Shown: one piece after another, positions 62,514 to 64,000 of the stretch
How the letters are laid out: every line of letters begins with the position of its first letter
Position numbering within the stretch: position 1 is the stretch's first letter
From: JACJXW01 sp964418125
GTDB lineage: Bacteria > Bacteroidota > Bacteroidia > Chitinophagales > Saprospiraceae
Length of the DNA stretch: 64,000 nt
Assembly: GCA_964418125.1 (NCBI GenBank)
Contig: CAYQKY010000003.1
Span: 62,001 to 126,000, forward strand
Direction: 5' to 3'
The notes under the pieces: generated by a model
The model's database searches: none
What the model saw: only the letters and a program-made list of their open reading frames with translations
Told to the model about the DNA's origin: nothing
Position numbers and translations under genes: made by a program

Positions 62514-62545
62514 TTTGTATATATATAGATAACTATATACTTTAG
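62514..62545 (+). promoter_or_regulatory. Promoter of the porin gene
   Basis: TTTG (62514-62517), 20 bases, then TACTTTAG (62538-62545; one mismatch to TAnnTTTG). The start would be near 62552, leaving a leader of about 34 bases. Confidence 0.55.
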
Positions 62546-62585
62546 CTCGAAATAAGAGCTGATCTTTCATCTTAAAACACAGTTT

Positions 62586-63878
62586 ATGAATACGAAACTG
62601 CTACGCCAATTGCTTCCTCTTCTGGCCTTTTGCCTGGGGCTGAGCTGGAACGGGCTCGCCCAGGAAAATGCGGAGAAGCCCGAACCAGACCACTCCTACA
62701 AGCCGCTGACCCTCAAGCTGACTGAAGACGGCAAGAAGTACGTCCGGTTTATCATCTGGCACCAGCAATGGATCCAGACGAACAACCTGGCGGCGGATAA
62801 TGCTTCGCTTCAGCTGACGCACCTGGCGCGCCGTTCGCGTTTCCTGGCCTATGCCCAGGTGTCGCCCCGTTTTCTGATCCTGACCCACTTTGGCCTCAAC
62901 AACCTGACTCCGGATAACCTGACCTCTCTGGGTAACAACGGAGACGCTCCGCAGCTTTTCCTGCATGATGCCTGGACGGAGTTCAAGGTTTCCAATGACG
63001 ATGCCCTTTACATCGGCGGAGGGCTGCACTACTGGAAAGGGCTGACCCGCCTGGCAAGCCAGAGTACCCTCAACTTTATGACGCTGGACCAGGCCCGGCC
63101 ATTCATCCACTGGCACTCCCTGGCCGTGACCGACCAGTTTGCCCGCCACCTGGGCATCTATGCCAAAGGGCAGGTCGACAAGCTTGACTACCGCCTGGCC
63201 ATCAACAACCCGGGAGCGAACGGCCTGCAGAATGACCGCAGCATACTCGGCAGCAACCTCACTTACGACGGCTTCCTGCAGCCGGATAAAGACGGCGGCC
63301 CCGTAGGCAATACCATTTACGAGGGATATTTCCGCTACAATTTCTGGGACGCGGAATCCATCAAACTGCCTTATAACGTGGGCAGCTACCTGGGCGCCAA
63401 AAAGATATTTGCCATCGGCGCCGGCTTTTTCGCCCACCCCAATGGCATGTTCAATAATGCAACGGGCGAACACGAAAGCGTCACCCACTTCGCAGTCGAT
63501 GCTTTCCTCGATATGCCCCTGGCAAGTGATGACTGCCTGAACTTCTATGCCGCTTTCATGAATTTCAACTACGGCGCCAATTACGTCAGCCGCTGGGCTG
63601 GCACCGGAACGGCCCTCTACGGCCAGGTGGGGTACAAACTTCCCGCTTCCCGCTTCATGCCCTATGTAGCCCTGCAATCCGGCAACTATGATGGCTATGA
63701 GGATAGTGTCCTCGGGCTAGACCTTGGCGTCAACTATTTCATCCTGGGGCATAGCGCCAAGTTGACGCTGGAATACCACATGATCAACAATGACCCGAGA
63801 GAAGGCGGCATTGACCCGGAAACTGGGGAGGTCCGCGACGTACAGCAAATCCGCCTGCAGGCGCACATTTTCTTATAG
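62586..63878 (+). CDS. Outer-membrane porin-like protein
   Basis: The 430-aa protein has a signal peptide (MNTKLLRQLLPLLAFCLGL, cut near GLAQE) and a beta-barrel composition of alternating strands rich in Tyr, Asn and Gly. It ends IRLQAHIFL with a terminal hydrophobic residue, as for outer-membrane barrels. Segments such as DAWTEFKVSNDDALYIGGGLHYWKGLTRL fit a porin. It is followed after 56 bases by a DUF4212 gene, suggesting it passes the symporter's substrate. Confidence 0.8.
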   Translation: MNTKLLRQLLPLLAFCLGLSWNGLAQENAEKPEPDHSYKPLTLKLTEDGKKYVRFIIWHQQWIQTNNLAADNASLQLTHLARRSRFLAYAQVSPRFLILTHFGLNNLTPDNLTSLGNNGDAPQLFLHDAWTEFKVSNDDALYIGGGLHYWKGLTRLASQSTLNFMTLDQARPFIHWHSLAVTDQFARHLGIYAKGQVDKLDYRLAINNPGANGLQNDRSILGSNLTYDGFLQPDKDGGPVGNTIYEGYFRYNFWDAESIKLPYNVGSYLGAKKIFAIGAGFFAHPNGMFNNATGEHESVTHFAVDAFLDMPLASDDCLNFYAAFMNFNYGANYVSRWAGTGTALYGQVGYKLPASRFMPYVALQSGNYDGYEDSVLGLDLGVNYFILGHSAKLTLEYHMINNDPREGGIDPETGEVRDVQQIRLQAHIFL

Positions 63879-63934
63879 GCTGTACATGCAATTATCAAGA
63901 TATACCTATTTCTTCATCAAAACAACTTAAGACC

Positions 63935-64000
63935 ATGGCGTCGCTAGACAAAAGAGCTCAACAATACTGGAGGGAGAACATCAAATATGTTTTGATCCTG
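63935..64000 (+). CDS. DUF4212 small symporter subunit, N-terminal fragment (cut by window end)
   Basis: Only 22 codons are present: a start MASLDKRAQQYWRENIKYVL and the first residues of a membrane helix. The YWRENIKYVLIL segment is the characteristic beginning of DUF4212 proteins, the small partner of SSS-family sodium:solute symporters for acetate or similar acids. The symporter gene would be expected just beyond the window. The identification rests on a short match but is supported by the DUF294/DnaQ pair nearby. Confidence 0.75.
   Translation, partial: MASLDKRAQQYWRENIKYVLIL

Larger units (their letters stand above)
61980..62585. other. 606-base spacer before the porin gene
   Basis: The spacer holds an inverted 7-bp-period repeat (62142-62222) and the porin promoter (62514-62545). 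The rest is AT-rich. The open frame at 62352-62570 (-) has no protein-like features. Confidence 0.5.

Noticed and set aside
62352..62570. 72-codon frame on - before the porin gene
   Set aside because: It overlaps the porin promoter in the opposite direction and lacks protein features.
1..64000. tRNA, rRNA, CRISPR, insertion sequences, prophage
   Set aside because: I looked for T-loop motifs, regular spacer arrays and transposase or integrase motifs and saw none.

Overview
The window looks like a chromosome segment of a Bacteroidota bacterium, most likely of the Saprospiria (Lewinella/Haliscomenobacter-like) side. The evidence is a SusC/SusD/SusE-F locus, four secreted proteins with type IX secretion (T9SS) sorting tails, many lipoproteins with a Cys lipobox, and several copies of the Bacteroidota -7 promoter element TAnnTTTG (often TATATTTG). 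The genus is an inference. I saw no tRNA, rRNA, CRISPR array, prophage or transposase.

Layout. 0-6.2 kb: shikimate kinase, a DUF429 protein, an unusual two-AAA Clp-like ATPase and a secreted subtilase, all on +. 6.2-9.6 kb: glutamate dehydrogenase, then folE with a short-chain reductase. 10-11.2 kb: a lipoprotein gene and a candidate small RNA. 11.2-17.4 kb: dihydrolipoamide dehydrogenase, a peptidase-containing ABC exporter with its HlyD adaptor, and a membrane glycosyltransferase. 17.4-21.2 kb: a lipase-like hydrolase, a SPOR-like protein, fmt, a metallo-beta-lactamase-fold enzyme and a small membrane protein. 21.6-29.7 kb: a tandem pair of PA-domain T9SS proteins, a fused oligopeptide-transporter ATPase and a large T9SS beta-propeller/Ig protein.

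30-40.3 kb is a malto-oligosaccharide utilization locus. SusC, SusD and a SusE/F lipoprotein bind and import glucan. On the opposite strand, beta-phosphoglucomutase, a GH65 phosphorylase and a lipoprotein would complete cytoplasmic phosphorolysis. 40.7-44 kb holds a DUF1800/DUF1501 pair. 44-47.4 kb encodes threonine catabolism to glycine (SDR-type threonine dehydrogenase, kbl) with a secreted Gfo/Idh oxidoreductase in between. 47.5-53.2 kb has an HsdR-N protein, tilS, a PfkB kinase, aspartate kinase and isocitrate dehydrogenase, all on -. 53.4-57.4 kb has ruvB, a tandem universal stress protein and a GT39-like enzyme. 57.4-64 kb has two lipoproteins, then an exonuclease/DUF294 regulator pair, an ArsR-like regulator, a porin and the start of a DUF4212 symporter subunit. 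The last group resembles the acetate/carboxylate symporter neighbourhood known from other bacteria.

Two things stand out. First, the Clp-like ATPase at 1467-4715 has a D1 domain that has lost Walker B and the arginine finger, an IGW tripeptide where ClpP-binding loops sit, and a C-terminal extension that resembles the PCRF domain of release factors. A subtilase gene follows after 3 bases. Second, intergenic spacers carry short tandem arrays with periods of 7, 8 or 9 bases laid out as inverted repeats. An identical 17-bp arm occurs at two sites 43 kb apart. Many convergent or downstream gaps also hold long perfect hairpins.
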